Origin: Melampsora larici-populina 98AG31 | Lineage: Eukaryota; Basidiomycota; Pucciniomycetes; Pucciniales; Melampsoraceae | Length of the DNA: 64,000 nt | Assembly: GCF_000204055.1 (NCBI RefSeq) | Contig: NW_006768850.1 | Coordinates: 138,936 to 202,935 of the forward strand | Direction of reading: 5' to 3' | Shown here: in pieces, positions 35,544 through 46,939 of the stretch | Layout: the number at the start of each line of letters is the position of its first letter | Numbering within the stretch: the stretch's first letter is position 1 | The notes under the pieces: model-generated | Seen by the model: only the letters and a program-made list of their open reading frames with translations | What the model was told of the DNA's origin: nothing | The model's database searches: none | Position numbers and translations under genes: made by a program

Positions 35544-37082
35544 TTCTTTAAACATCGCACGTTAGAAAAGGGCGGGGAGGACCAGGAAGACCGTTATTTG
35601 AGGGACCTTCACCTAAAATCAATGAGCGAATCATGAAGGAATGGTTAGAATCATTTATCAAGTCATCATAATGAAGAAAACTAGAGGAAAGGCCATACCT
35701 AGATCAATCTCAACAAATTTGTCTGGAAGAGTGTTTTGAGGAGTTTGGTTTTGAGGAGTTGGAGCAGGAGCAACAGGGCCAAGTTCAATATCTTTGTCGG
35801 CGTCGGTAGAAGGGGTTTTGGGAGCGGCGTCAAAGTATGAGTAGATGGAATGAGAAGAAAGAAGAGCCCAAGAGAGAATGATAAACAATTTCTTAGAAAT
35901 CAACTTTAAAACAAACAACTCGGGGACTTTGTGAGGAGAAGAGATTTTTTGAACGGCCCAGATTAAAAAGATAACAAAGAAGAAGTTTAAAGGGAAGTTG
36001 TCAGCCCTGAGTACTAAACCAGAGTACCAATGGGCAACGTATTATAATAAAAACCTTAAAAATAGCAATTACAACTCAAGGCTCAGTTTCAAGAGTCAAG
36101 TTACATATGATTTAGCATATGTAACATGTGCAGAACTTACATCAAAGGGTGTGAACATACATAACTTTGATGCAAACCAAAGCTACATATATTTCACAGC
36201 CGTAACACATATGTAACAAGTGAAATATACTTATAATCCAATAGTAACTGTCTTACTGTAATTAACCTAACCATAGAACCACAATTTGTGCGCACTTGTA
36301 GTCCAAAGATTTCCAAGGTTCAGACTATATAAACCCTGGAAATCCAACCAAATTGAGAAGAATCACATCATCACATTATTATTCAACAACTACACAACTT
36401 TGCTTTTATTCATCTTCCTAGAACCTTTAAACTTTGCTTTTCAATAACCAAACTTTAAAGGCCTGATTCTACGAACCTTGAAACTCAAACCTTGTGTCTT
36501 GTTGCTTATTCTGTGTGCTCATTCAACTTTGTTTCTGATTAGACTCCATAATCAGTATTTCTGGTAATATCCATTTGGTGGAATTACTTGTAAGGAAGTA
36601 GTCCTTGAGTATTGCTCATATCAGATTTGGGATTCATCTGATATAAGAAACTCTAAATCTACGGGGAAATCTCTATTAGTCAGAGTGTAAAGTTCCCGGT
36701 GTTATAATAGACCTTAACACTACCTTCTTTGACCTTTCTTAGAATAGAAGAGGATCAAATTAGGATTGAGAACTGCGCGTCAGTTGCTCTTCTTTTTAAT
36801 TATTGTAAAGACAATAATTAACCCAAAATCCCTGGTCTAAAGCCTTTGTTTAAAGGTCAACTAACTGCAGTCTTTACTTGTTTATTGCAAGTAAAGCTCT
36901 TACGCCCACGTCTATACCCATTCACACTTGTAGATCTTGATCTACACAACCTTAGTAGAAGTTATTAGACTTTCTACAACCTTTATATTGACTCTACTAG
37001 CCTAACAGACGCTAGTAGGCTCACAGAAGTAAACTAAAAGGGTTTTTTGAAAACGTGGACCGAAGATATTAGACAGATTCAT
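35544..37082 (-). pseudogene. small secretory or membrane protein gene with a solo LTR near its 5' end
   Basis: The main exon (about 35689-35998) has a hydrophobic segment (KKLFIILSWALLSSHSIYS), then a Pro/Thr/Gln-rich region (DAAPKTPSTDADKDIEL, APAPTPQNQTPQN) and LPDKFVEIDL. A GTATGG donor and a TTTTAG acceptor join it to a short last exon with GPSNNGLPGPPRPF and a TAA near 35544. There is no ATG before the solo LTR (35999-37025). Ignoring the LTR and one TSD copy, the frame continues upstream through a second hydrophobic segment (LNFFFVIFLIWAV) to an ATG at 37080-37082. The insertion would therefore have separated the start codon from the body. The far 5' part overlaps a plus-strand coil-like frame, so its coding status is uncertain. 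Function unknown. Confidence 0.45.
35999..37025 (+). repeat. solo LTR, TGTCAGCCC family
   Basis: 1027 bp, starting TGTCAGCCCTGAGTACTAAA and ending AGTAGGCTCACA. The exact duplication gaagt lies at 35994-35998 and 37026-37030. A TATATAAACCC promoter box is near 36326. Confidence 0.95.
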
Positions 37083-39927
37083 GATGGTGAAGAAGTTGAA
37101 GGGAAGTTATAAAAGATTCAAGAAGATGTACAAAATGAAATTATGGGACAGTTGAATCGAGTGGTGGTAGAGATTAAGAAGGGGAAAAGGAGAATTTCAA
37201 GAAACGTAAGCCTTTTGTACTCAAAAATACAACTGCAAAGCTGATCCGCACGTGACATTACTGAAAAATTCACCATTAGCATTTATACATAACGTAATAT
37301 TAATGAACAAAATGTACTGTAAGTATTCATTTTTTGTGATTGACATTACCAGATTTGTTCTTGTGATGGCACTGAGCACCGATGAACACATTTTTATTGG
37401 TCTGTTTTATGACTGCCAGTGATCACGTTGAGATTTGCAAGCAATATAGCATCATGTGCCTCTCCGTATACTAGGAGATGTTTTTGCCGCAGGATGAATG
37501 CCTTCGAGTCATTTTCTTGGCCGTCAACTGGCCTCTCATTATACAAATCGCGCCTGAGATACAGGCTTGTCCCAGTTCTCAAACCAATTACTGATCGTTA
37601 CAACAACAAGGGATCTATCCGCTGAAATCCAAAATCGCAGGTGCTTCAACAGACAAATCTGCATCAACAGACTTACCCGGTCAGAACAACTCAATGCTTT
37701 ATTGTGACACCCAGTTCTCATTGTGTCTTTTTCTCAGCTGACATGGATGGTACTCGTTCACAGGATGTGGTCATTTTTCTCGGAGATGTAAAATATATAA
37801 CTTACCTCATTTTGGATTACAAGCAATGAATTTCAAAAGTATTCTAAAATACACAAGAACAAGCCAATTATTAATATAAAGGATTGAAGTGGAATCAAAA
37901 GAAGTCTTTTCAAGCTATTCAAAGCTTCACTTTGATAATATTGCAATTGATCACAAATGTTTTTGTATGGTTCTAGAGTAATGTGTCATTGTCAATTGAT
38001 TTGTAATTCATCACACTATCAAAAAAGAAACAACTTTCACAAGTTGTAAGACAAAAATTTATGTTTCTTGAGCATACATAGCTGATTTTGAAAATGTCTG
38101 AAATGATTCAAACACGGTTGACTTGATTTTGTGGTACACAATGTGAGAAGACTTATAGTATCTAGTCTTAGTGAGATAAAATGCTGCTGATCTACAACAT
38201 GAAGGTACAGGATAAGTAAGATAAATAAGTTCTAAGAGAAAAATAAGTTTGATTAATGAAATAACTATTATAACAGTGTAGTGGATAAGCATAATGAAGT
38301 AAAGATGAGTAGTTTGCTCAACTGATCTATGGAAAAGATTGAAGAAAGCTGGAAAACATGATTTCAGATAGACGTATCACAAAAATAAGAATGAGAAGGA
38401 AAAATTAATGTATGTATGTTCTCTTTCCAAATATGAGGATAGAGAACACGTATCACAAATAACACATGGCTATTATAAGTACTATCTTGATTATGATGTC
38501 ACTATTCTCAATTTGGATTCTCCCTCTTCGTAGCACATCTTTTCATAAATCCTCTTTCTCTAATCATATGTCTATTTTAATAATAATCATAATTTCTAAG
38601 GGCACGTTCACTTAGCCTGGATTTCCAGAAAGCACATTTTGGGTGACCACTTTTCTACATGTAGAAAAGCAATTTTTGTAAAAAAAAAATCATGTTTCAT
38701 GACAAAAGAGGTTATGAAGTGTTTGATTAATGTGAAATTAAAGGACAGTTTTCATCTGTTGATCATATCAATCGTCTCCTCTTTTGAAGATCAAAGTTCT
38801 ATGAGGTCAAAGGTGATTGCACCTTCATGAACGCTATAGTCGACTCCAATTGTCTTGCCCATGCTGAGACCTGATTCCTCCTCCACGCCATCATCCCCGT
38901 CTTCTCAGAACACCTTAAACATCTTCAAACTAATGGATTAATTATGTAGAGTACATCAAATTTGTTTAAACGGAATATATTGACTGATACAACATCAAAT
39001 AGAAAAGAAAGATGACCAATCAACATCATTGTACACTTGGAATCTTACATTGTTTCAGTTCACTTTCATCATTTCATCTCCAAAAAATAACACATCAATG
39101 AAAAATTTGTTCAATTTGAACCCTCATGATACGTTAACAGCTTTTGAACCAGGTGATACATAATCACCAAGTGCTTTAATCTTTATTGGAGGATGCTTAG
39201 ATCAATCCTCTCTTTTGATCCACTCTGATGAAAAATCTGATAGCATCAAAGTTTCTTTAGGCGACTTTCAAATCTATTCAATTTGATTGGATTGTCTTTG
39301 ACTCACATTGTATTAAGCTCTTCTTATACCGTTTTTGGTTTTACTGATTTAAATCGAGATGTAAAAGGAATTCAAGATTGTTTAAATCATATAGTTAAAT
39401 TGGGTAGGGGTAGGCTGAGTTTGGTTTTGATTTAGGCATGCTGTATAATTTTTGATGTGAATTGAGAATGAAATGAGATTTATGAAAATAAAAATGAAAG
39501 AAAATAAAAAGATTGATAAATATAATTGAGAATGAGATCAATTGAGGATGGCAATGGAGGATCACCATGCCCATTTCCAAGGGAAACACAGTCGAGCACA
39601 CTTGAGGACTTTTGATATGCTATTGTTTCTCTTTACTTTTTCTTCATGTTCAAAAAGCGTTTAAAGGGAAGTCTTCCTGGCTTTAGATCATTAGAGTGAC
39701 CGGCAGCCCTTTCAAAGCAGCTCATCCTGGACTTGATTTCCCAGTCTTGCCATACATAGGGTCGCTCGACCGTTTCTTTGTATCTTTAGATCACAAATCC
39801 GCCTCTCTCTGATGTGCTTATTGTATAAGATGGGTGGCAGATAGTATGAGTAGCAGGTCAGCGTAAAATCCCTCTTAAACTGAACAATTCCATCATCAAG
39901 CACATCCAGACCCAGTCAAATTTTAAT
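37083..39927. other. intergenic with relic-like fragments
   Basis: At 37050-37200 a plus-strand frame looks coil-like (KIQEDVQNEIMGQLNRVVV) but has a TAA and no start. At 37394-37582 a minus-strand frame ends GEAHDAILLANLNVITG, which also looks like a relic. Near 38597 the sequence TAAGGGCACGTTCACTTAGC resembles one end of a Tourist-like MITE; I found no partner end. No intact gene is seen. Confidence 0.3.
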
Positions 39928-40479
39928 ATGAGTGCGTTCCTTCGATTTCTGAAAACAAACAACATAGCCCATTCATTTTCTTTCTCTGACAAATTTCTAG
40001 TAGCACCAGGAAGAACTCGTTATTGGAAGAAGGGTGCCCCACCAAAGTCAACCAAGGCCTTGAATGGTTCCGTTTCCAACACTATTCCTAAATCCACTGG
40101 ATCTATCAGCATGTGCATTGCTAAATTCACAAGAGAGTTGCTTGGCTACAATAGTATAACAAAATCTTATTCTTTGAGCCCTACGCCCCAAGAGCTTGCC
40201 CAGCTACCAAGTCTGGATCAACAATACATATTATCTGATCAACATGTCTTTCTGGCCGACTTGATTGAGACTGGAAATACAAACACAACTCGTTCCATAG
40301 CTCTGCTCTCATTGGACTTGAGGAATCATGGTATCTACCAAGTAGCATTTGATTGCAACGCGCCCAACATTAGTCACTGGAACCTAACTATGGCTGTCTT
40401 TGTGGCAAAACATTGGATTTATGCGAGGACACGAGGATTATTCAAAAAAAAACAATCTCAATCCATCGCACTGTACTGA
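39928..40479 (+). CDS. 183-residue protein of unknown function
   Basis: An ATG-started frame of balanced composition with no low-complexity bias. Segments such as LIETGNTNTTRSIALLSLDL and ISHWNLTMAVFVAKHW look like folded protein. No signal peptide, membrane segment or known motif is seen. The end (KKKQSQSIALY) follows an A run and may reflect a frameshift rather than the true terminus. It may belong with the coding segment at 41405-41755, because a solo LTR sits between them. It could be a fragment of a rust-specific repeated gene. Confidence 0.4.
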   Translation: MSAFLRFLKTNNIAHSFSFSDKFLVAPGRTRYWKKGAPPKSTKALNGSVSNTIPKSTGSISMCIAKFTRELLGYNSITKSYSLSPTPQELAQLPSLDQQYILSDQHVFLADLIETGNTNTTRSIALLSLDLRNHGIYQVAFDCNAPNISHWNLTMAVFVAKHWIYARTRGLFKKKQSQSIALY

Positions 40480-40660
40480 ATTCAACTGTATCAGCCTGGT
40501 TCTTTGCTGGGTACAAGGACGGAGCGAGGAGATCCGGAAGGGCCGTTGATCTCCTGTTAAAAGATTGCGCAAGGAAACCGGAAGAAAAAAGAAAAAAGTG
40601 TGTCTTTCTCCTTCCATTATACTCAAAATCTGTCCTCATTATTTTCCTCTACATTTGTTA

Positions 40661-41371
40661 TGTCAGCCCTGAGCCCTGATTACACGACCACGGGCTAACA
40701 GTTACATATGTAATATTATATTATTGTATAAATCCATAAGTACATCTCACAGCTCAGTGTCAAGAGCCACATAAACACATGTACGTAATGTATTAAATAC
40801 GTAGCAAACCTAACCCAAGCGCCAACCACAAGTGAGACAAGAATCACACGCCAACCACAAGTTGGCACTTGACCTGTGAATATATAAACCCCCCTTCTTC
40901 CCTTGATTCATCCCCCATCTTTTACACACCACAACATCAGAATCACATTATACTTGAAATCCTATATAGAGGATCCTCGAGTACGTGATTAATTGTGTGG
41001 TCTAAAGACCAAGCTTGAGCATCACGGGTTCTATTGCTGAGCACCCCGGTATTGATTTCTATGAGCCTTGGGCCATTGTATTCTCTAGAAATAAACCGTA
41101 AAGCAGCAAAGCTTCCTCCCTTATACGGAGTCTAAAGTAGCCTTCAGGATCTTTGGTTCGCCAAAGTGTAAAGCCTGCCCCTCGCAGTCTCACGAGGTTA
41201 GAGCGTACTAGCTCTTTACCGCCCTTAATCTCTTTATCTCTCCCTCAAATCCTCTTCTTAGAGGTCAACTAGCTGTAGTCTTCACTTGGGTGTACCACGT
41301 GAAGACCACACTTTACTTCCCTTATCACCTTCTTAGTGAAGAGTACGCCTAACAGACGCGCACTCCTCACA
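40661..41371 (+). repeat. solo LTR, TGTCAGCCC family (shorter form)
   Basis: 711 bp, starting TGTCAGCCCTGAGCCCTGAT and ending CGCACTCCTCACA. The exact duplication tgtta lies at 40656-40660 and 41372-41376. An ATATATAAACCCCCC box is near 40877. It shares ends and promoter with the copies at 16013 and 35999 but is about 300 bp shorter. Confidence 0.93.
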
Positions 41372-41377
41372 TGTTAG

Positions 41378-41755
41378 CTCTTTGAATATCGACATCAGTC
41401 ACTTTTGCGATTACTTGGATCTGAAGAAGACGCTTCAGAGCTAATGCCCAATCCAGATTGCTGCTTGGAAACCGAATGGCAGCCAGACGAAACCCATTAC
41501 AAATCTGTTGGCTTGATCTGGCGCAGTAATCAGTACAGCCAGATCCTTCATCAAATTGACGAAGTATCTTTCAGATACAAGGCATCGGCTGCAAGTTCAC
41601 TCTTGGCAAGTCAGCGATTTGATCAATGCAGGACCAAAGCAACCAAGATCAATCAACTAGCCCCAGTCTGTTGCGGACTTCCAGAAAACTGCTATGAGCA
41701 AGTCTTTCTTGCAAAGCTCACTGATGAAGCCAAGGCTGCTTTAAACATGAATTAG
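41378..41755 (+). pseudogene. C-terminal coding segment of an unknown protein
   Basis: The frame is open from 41378 to TAG/TGA at 41755 without a convincing ATG. It encodes a cysteine-containing, helical-looking segment (KSVGLIWRSNQYSQILHQID ... CCGLPENCYEQVFLAKLTDE) ending AALNMN. The style is that of a protein C-terminus rather than random DNA. The LTR immediately upstream probably cut it from its N-terminal part, perhaps the segment at 39928-40479. Family not identified. Confidence 0.35.
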
Positions 41756-42685
41756 CCGGTTTCAAATGCTTTAAACACACTACCCTCAAAAATTCTTTCA
41801 ATGCTTCTGTAAATCCTCATCATTTTGTTATTGTTGTCTTCAAAGCAAGAAAATCATCACCTTTTTGCATCTATGATATCTCAATATTTTGGTCTATACA
41901 GCCTATCAAGTGCATTCGTTGTTGACCTCTTTGGTGTCCTGCAGATGTAAAAACCAATTGTTCAGGTTTCATTTAGGTTTCATTTGAACTCCGCTTATAC
42001 ACTTGTGTAAGACATGATTGGGTCAGGAGATACAAATGGGTAACACAGATTACTGAGAGAAACAAGACTTGTGAGGGAAGAAAGACGGATAAACAAATGG
42101 TGATACAATGAGAGTGGTGTGTTTAAAGCTTGGCTCAAAGGTAAAATATTGATGAAAGATACATTTTGTTCTTTGAGGCTTGAGAGCATATCACAGGGGC
42201 AAAAATTGATGCTCACAACTATGTGAGCGTTGAAATTTTCCTGTTTTGTTCCCATTTGTTTCCCATTTGTGTCCAATTTGTTTCCCATTTGTTTCCCATT
42301 TGTTTCCCTTTTCTTTCCGTTTGTCAGCTGATTACGTGATCATCAGGAACTGAGCAGACAAACTAAGCCTTCCTCAGCATTTATTCCTGAGCAAAGAAGT
42401 CTGAGGAAGGGCTGATCCTGAGCGGCATTCCCTGGTTCAGTAATCTCCAAGGGATGCCACCAATGTATAGCTTAGGGGCTGAGCTGACCTGAGTATTCCC
42501 TTAGCTAAGTCTCTGAAGTATCCCCCAGATGGATCACAGAGCGCCAAGCTTGCCTCAAGCTTGATGGCTCCGGAATGAAGCCTGAGGCCCGTCTGCTCGT
42601 TCAACTGAGCTGCTCAGTTATTCCTCAGGGGCATCCCTGAGATCAGGAGGATCCGGAGGATTTCACTGCTCATTGGATGAGGGGC

Positions 42686-45600
42686 CAATACCCGAACCGC
42701 TCCGCTCAAAAAAGCGGTTGCGGAGCGGTGTCGCAGCAAATTTTGGGTGCGCCACGCGCGCCCCACATCAGAGCGCAGCATGCGCACCACTATACCGGGA
42801 CGGGTTTTTACATAGCGCAGCAACCGCTGCGCAACCCGGCCCAGGAGGTCTTTCTCCGCTATATAGCGGAGAAATCTGTACAGACAGGGTGGGTACAGGG
42901 TATCCGACTGACCACCTCGGTTTCCTTCCCTTCACGCCACATCCATCTGATGAAACAACCTACCATCAACCATACAGCCACCTTTTCGAGCAATGCCCAC
43001 CTATTCCACCACCCATACTGCTTCCTGGCCTCCCATTTCTTCCTATTTGACCTTGATCGACCTCAATTTGACCTTGGCCAACTTGTGGTTTCTTGTATTT
43101 TGGTTTTTCTTGATATATATCTGGTCAGTTCGTTTTTCCGTCTTCTCCAAACCAAGACTTTCACAAACACTGAAGCCTTCTATTTCATTTATCTTCATCT
43201 TATCTACAATGCCTCTTTCGAAAAATTCATCGCAAAGCTCAAGTAGAAGTAGCCTTCACCTTCAAGTCCCAAGCAAGGCACCAACCAAAAGGAACCTTCG
43301 ACCTCCAAGTCCGGCTCGCACCCAGCCTGGATTCGTTGTGCCTCCAACAGACTCGCGCTCTTCACTCACTGTTACTTTGAATCATGATTCTGAGGATGAC
43401 TCCCCTGGTTCTCTTTCTAATCGCGCGGCTTCCCCTCGACCCCCAGCTCGTTCCAACAACCACACCAAGAATCAACCCAAAGTGAAACCAAATCGACCGG
43501 GCAAGGTCAGTTTTAACTTCTGCATACTCAGTTCAATATCATATGTTTCTTTTCTTATCCGGTTATGTGTTTTCTAGTCAATTTCATCAACTAGCAAACG
43601 AGTCCGATCTCGATCACCAAGCTCATCTCGTAGCTCACCTTGACCATCCAAGAAATCCAACGTGGATGTTGATGTAAGTCTTATCTATCAATCTCTTCGT
43701 TATCAATATTTTTGTTTAAAACTTGTTCATTAACATTTCTCATCGCTTTCCCTGACTTTCATTTAGCCCTTTGAGGTACCTAAAAACGTAGACTTAGAGC
43801 AGGATTCCGATATCGAGATTGTTAGTAGTAAGGGGCTAGGATACAATGAAGGTAGGTCCCTTAGTGTATCCAAGCTCCTCGAGTACTTTTACCCTCCCAA
43901 AGTGAGTTCATCATACATATATATCTATCCATCTGTGTTCTTTATTACTGACATTGGCTTCTCTAATGTTTGCCATATAGGGCCAATCGTACCAATGTAG
44001 GTGGTGTAACAATTGCTATCTCAAGCAACCTACCTCGTATTACGCTCTCTGGGGTCATCGGGATGGAAACGATTTCCGACCATCTTGCACCGAGCGAGAT
44101 CGAGCTATTGCTTCAGGTGTTGATCTTCCGCCCACTCATCAGCAAAAACTTGAAAAGGAGAAGAAAGAGACCAATGCCACATTGGATTCTTTTGTGAAAG
44201 GTCCCACTTTCACGGTGGATCTTCTCAACTTGATCCTGGTTGTCTGGATTGTCCGTCATGCTTTACCCTGGGCACGCTTCGAGGACACTGCCCTTCGTGC
44301 TGCATTCTACACCGCTAATCGAGGGGCTACCATTAGATCAACCTGTTGGGCTTCTAAACAGTCAGTTCAGTTGTTTTCGGTGTTGCACAACAAGGCCATC
44401 ACCGCGTTACAAGTAAGTCATTTCCAGTTTTTCTTGATTGATTATGATTAGAACAAGTAACTGACTTCCTTACTTTTGATGTAGGAAAACGAAGGCCGCT
44501 TTTGTCTCGTCCATGATGTATGGACGACAAAGGGGAATTGCTATGCGTTTGTTGGTGCCACGGCCAACTACATCAACAGTAACTGGGAATACAAGTCATC
44601 ACATTTAACGCTCAAAATGGTAGGTTGGCGTCATTTCGGGGTTCTCTTAGCAAGACCCATCGGTAGGTTTCTCATTAGACATGGTCTTCATAAGAAGATA
44701 AGTATTCTTATCTTCTTTTCATCTCATCTGTGATCGATCACTCTGACCTTGTACTAACTGATTGGTTACATTTGGACTGCTTACATGCTAGCCCAAACGA
44801 CCGACAGCGGAGGCAATAATGGCCCCATGGCCTTGGAACTTCAGTCGATGTTTTTGCAAGCCGACGATCTGGTTACTTGGGATGCTTCAACTCACCATGT
44901 ACGATGCTTTGCCCATAAACTAAACCTAGTTGTTGGGCATGGCCTCAAGGCTCTTGGTCAAAATGTGGGTCGTCAGAAACCGTCAACGCCACATGGCGTA
45001 CCTCTTCCGATTCCTGGTGTCGAGGTCAATGACGGCGAGGACGATGTTGAGTTTGGTTCCGAATCGGATGAAGACGAGGAGAATCTTCCGGACCACCCTG
45101 ATGGTGTTGATGATGAGGACGAAGACGAAGAGGAACTTGGTGTATTAGATTGTGACACGGATGACATAGTCGCTTCAGCTCTCAAAAAGGTGAGTTGAAT
45201 AAAATTATCAACTAACTTCATTCCAGTGCCATTGATTCTAACAGCGATGACCTTTTGGCTTGTTTTACATAGGTTGATGCAGTCTCTGGGCAAATTGCCA
45301 GTAGTGCAGCTCGTCGGAACAACTTCAAGACTCGTGCGACGCGTATGGGTTACACCGGTCGCATGGTCAAACATCCGTGCAAAACCAGATGGAATAGTCA
45401 TTATGAAAGTCGCAAAATCGCATGCGAGGCACAAGAGGTAACGTTTACTTTCATCCAATTTTTACTCAGTACAATAGCTAATCAGCTTCTCATTATTGAA
45501 GGTAATCAATTCTATGATAGCTGCCGATCGCAAGGCGTGTTTTTTCAAAGGGGTCACTATCTCAGCCTCCGAATGGGATGCGGTTGAGTTAGTGAACAAG

Positions 45601-46939
45601 GTGTTGAAGGTAAGATTTGGCCTATACTTTTCATATATCTATCTTTGCATCAATACTAACATAAGTTTAACATGTGCATACTTTATTATAGACGTTTGTG
45701 GAAGCCACAGCCAGAGTAGAGGGAAACGGTCCCACTGGCTGTGTTCTTCTGGCCGAATACAAACAAGTGATTACCAAGTTAAGACAACATCAAGCCGAGT
45801 CTTTCTCTTTTCCAAGTATTGACAACTCCATCGACGTAATGATTAAATGGCTCACTGAGTATCAACATGAAGCCGCCAAAAGTGAAGCTGTAGTCTTAGC
45901 AACGGTGCTCAACCCACGATTCCGACAAAAAATTTTCTCTGTCCATTATCCTGAATACGATCTATCATCTAAGCTTTTGATTGAGTCAGCTTTCTCTGAC
46001 GGTATGGAAGAATCTGAGGCACAAGCGTCAACACCAACACCTGAAGAGGCAACTGAACCTGTGGAGGTCGATTCGTTTGATGTCTTTGGTGGGTCCCATA
46101 ACCTTCCTACAAAGCCCTCCAGCTCAGAGCTGGACGACTACTTGCAAGGGCGATTTCCGATTAAGAAAGATCAAACTCCACTTGAATGGTGGAAGGTGGG
46201 TGTTCCTTTTCTTCTCATTCTTAATGTTTTTGTTTTGTTTTTCTGATTGATAGCATTCTGACTGACTTTGCCTTTTCTTTGATGAACAGGCAAATCATAA
46301 ACATTTCCCGATCCTCGCCAAACTTGCCCGTGATTACCTTTCGGTCTCAGCCACTTCCTGCGCGTGCGAGCGGACATTCTCAGCAGCTGCTGATGTCTGT
46401 ACTCTCTCAAGAGGTAGTATGCTCCCTAAAACCATGGAACGCTTGGTTGGGGCTCAAGCCTGGTTGAAGGAAGGGATAATCCCTGAAGGTGTATTTGAAG
46501 AAGCAGCAAGAGCTCTTCAAAGCTATATAGACAAAGAGGAAAAGAAAAAGCAAAAGCAAAAGAAGGGATAGTTTTATTTTTTCCATCTTTTTATTTTCAA
46601 GATTTTTCTCGGTGTCTTTCTTTTTTCTCTTGTTTCTCTACTCGATTCCTATAGCACATATAGTTGAATCCAACCCACTCTCCTACCTCACCCAGCACTA
46701 GATGCTGGGCAGGTACACATGGGTTTTCTTTGAAATTAAGTGTCATCTGGTTGTTTCTCCCTCGAGTGACATAGCGCCGCTATATAGCGATGTCGCAGCG
46801 GTGAAACCGCTGCGACATCAAGAGCTTTTTTTTTCCCCCATAAATAGCGAAGCCTTAGCGCTGTCCCCCATAGCGCAGGCTGCGCAACACAACGGAAATA
46901 CGTCAAATTTCGTTGCGTTGCGCAGCGGTTCGGGTATTG
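42686..46939 (+). mobile_element. hAT DNA transposon, nearly intact
   Basis: 4254 bp. The ends are CAATACCCGAACCGCTCCGC and GCGCAGCGGTTCGGGTATTG. The 7-bp duplication gaggggc (42679-42685 and 46940-46946) is confirmed by the empty site in the sister element at 20929. Subterminal regions are GC-rich with palindromes around CCGCTATATAGCGG (left, near 42857) and CGCTATATAGCG (right, near 46774). It carries one ten-exon transposase gene. Confidence 0.95.
43209..46571 (+). CDS. hAT transposase, ten exons, BED zinc finger and hATC domain
   Basis: Exons: 43209-43505, 43578-43673, 43767-43901, 43981-44412, 44485-44701, 44792-45189, 45273-45437, 45502-45609, 45692-46195, 46290-46571. They join in frame to 878 codons. 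Domains in order: Ser/Pro/Arg-rich N-terminus; BED finger (CRWCNNC ... WGHRDGN ... SC); RNase H-fold core with HDVWTTKG (first Asp), TTDSGGNN (second Asp) and RCFAHKLNLVV; an acidic insertion (DDEDEDEEEL); KTRWNSHYE; and the hATC dimerisation region (SATSCACERTFSAAADVCTL). It would cut and paste the element by binding its TIRs in the nucleus. The only defect is TGA 43641-43643 in exon 2. Exon 2 is 96 nt with phase-0 borders, so skipping it keeps the frame. Confidence 0.85.

Noticed and set aside
42673..43246. Open frames across the left end of the first hAT
   Set aside because: They run through TIR and GC-rich subterminal DNA; the transposase starts at 43209 by homology with the second copy.
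44973..45458. 161-residue minus-strand frame with a Ser run
   Set aside because: It is antisense to the acidic insertion of the hAT transposase.
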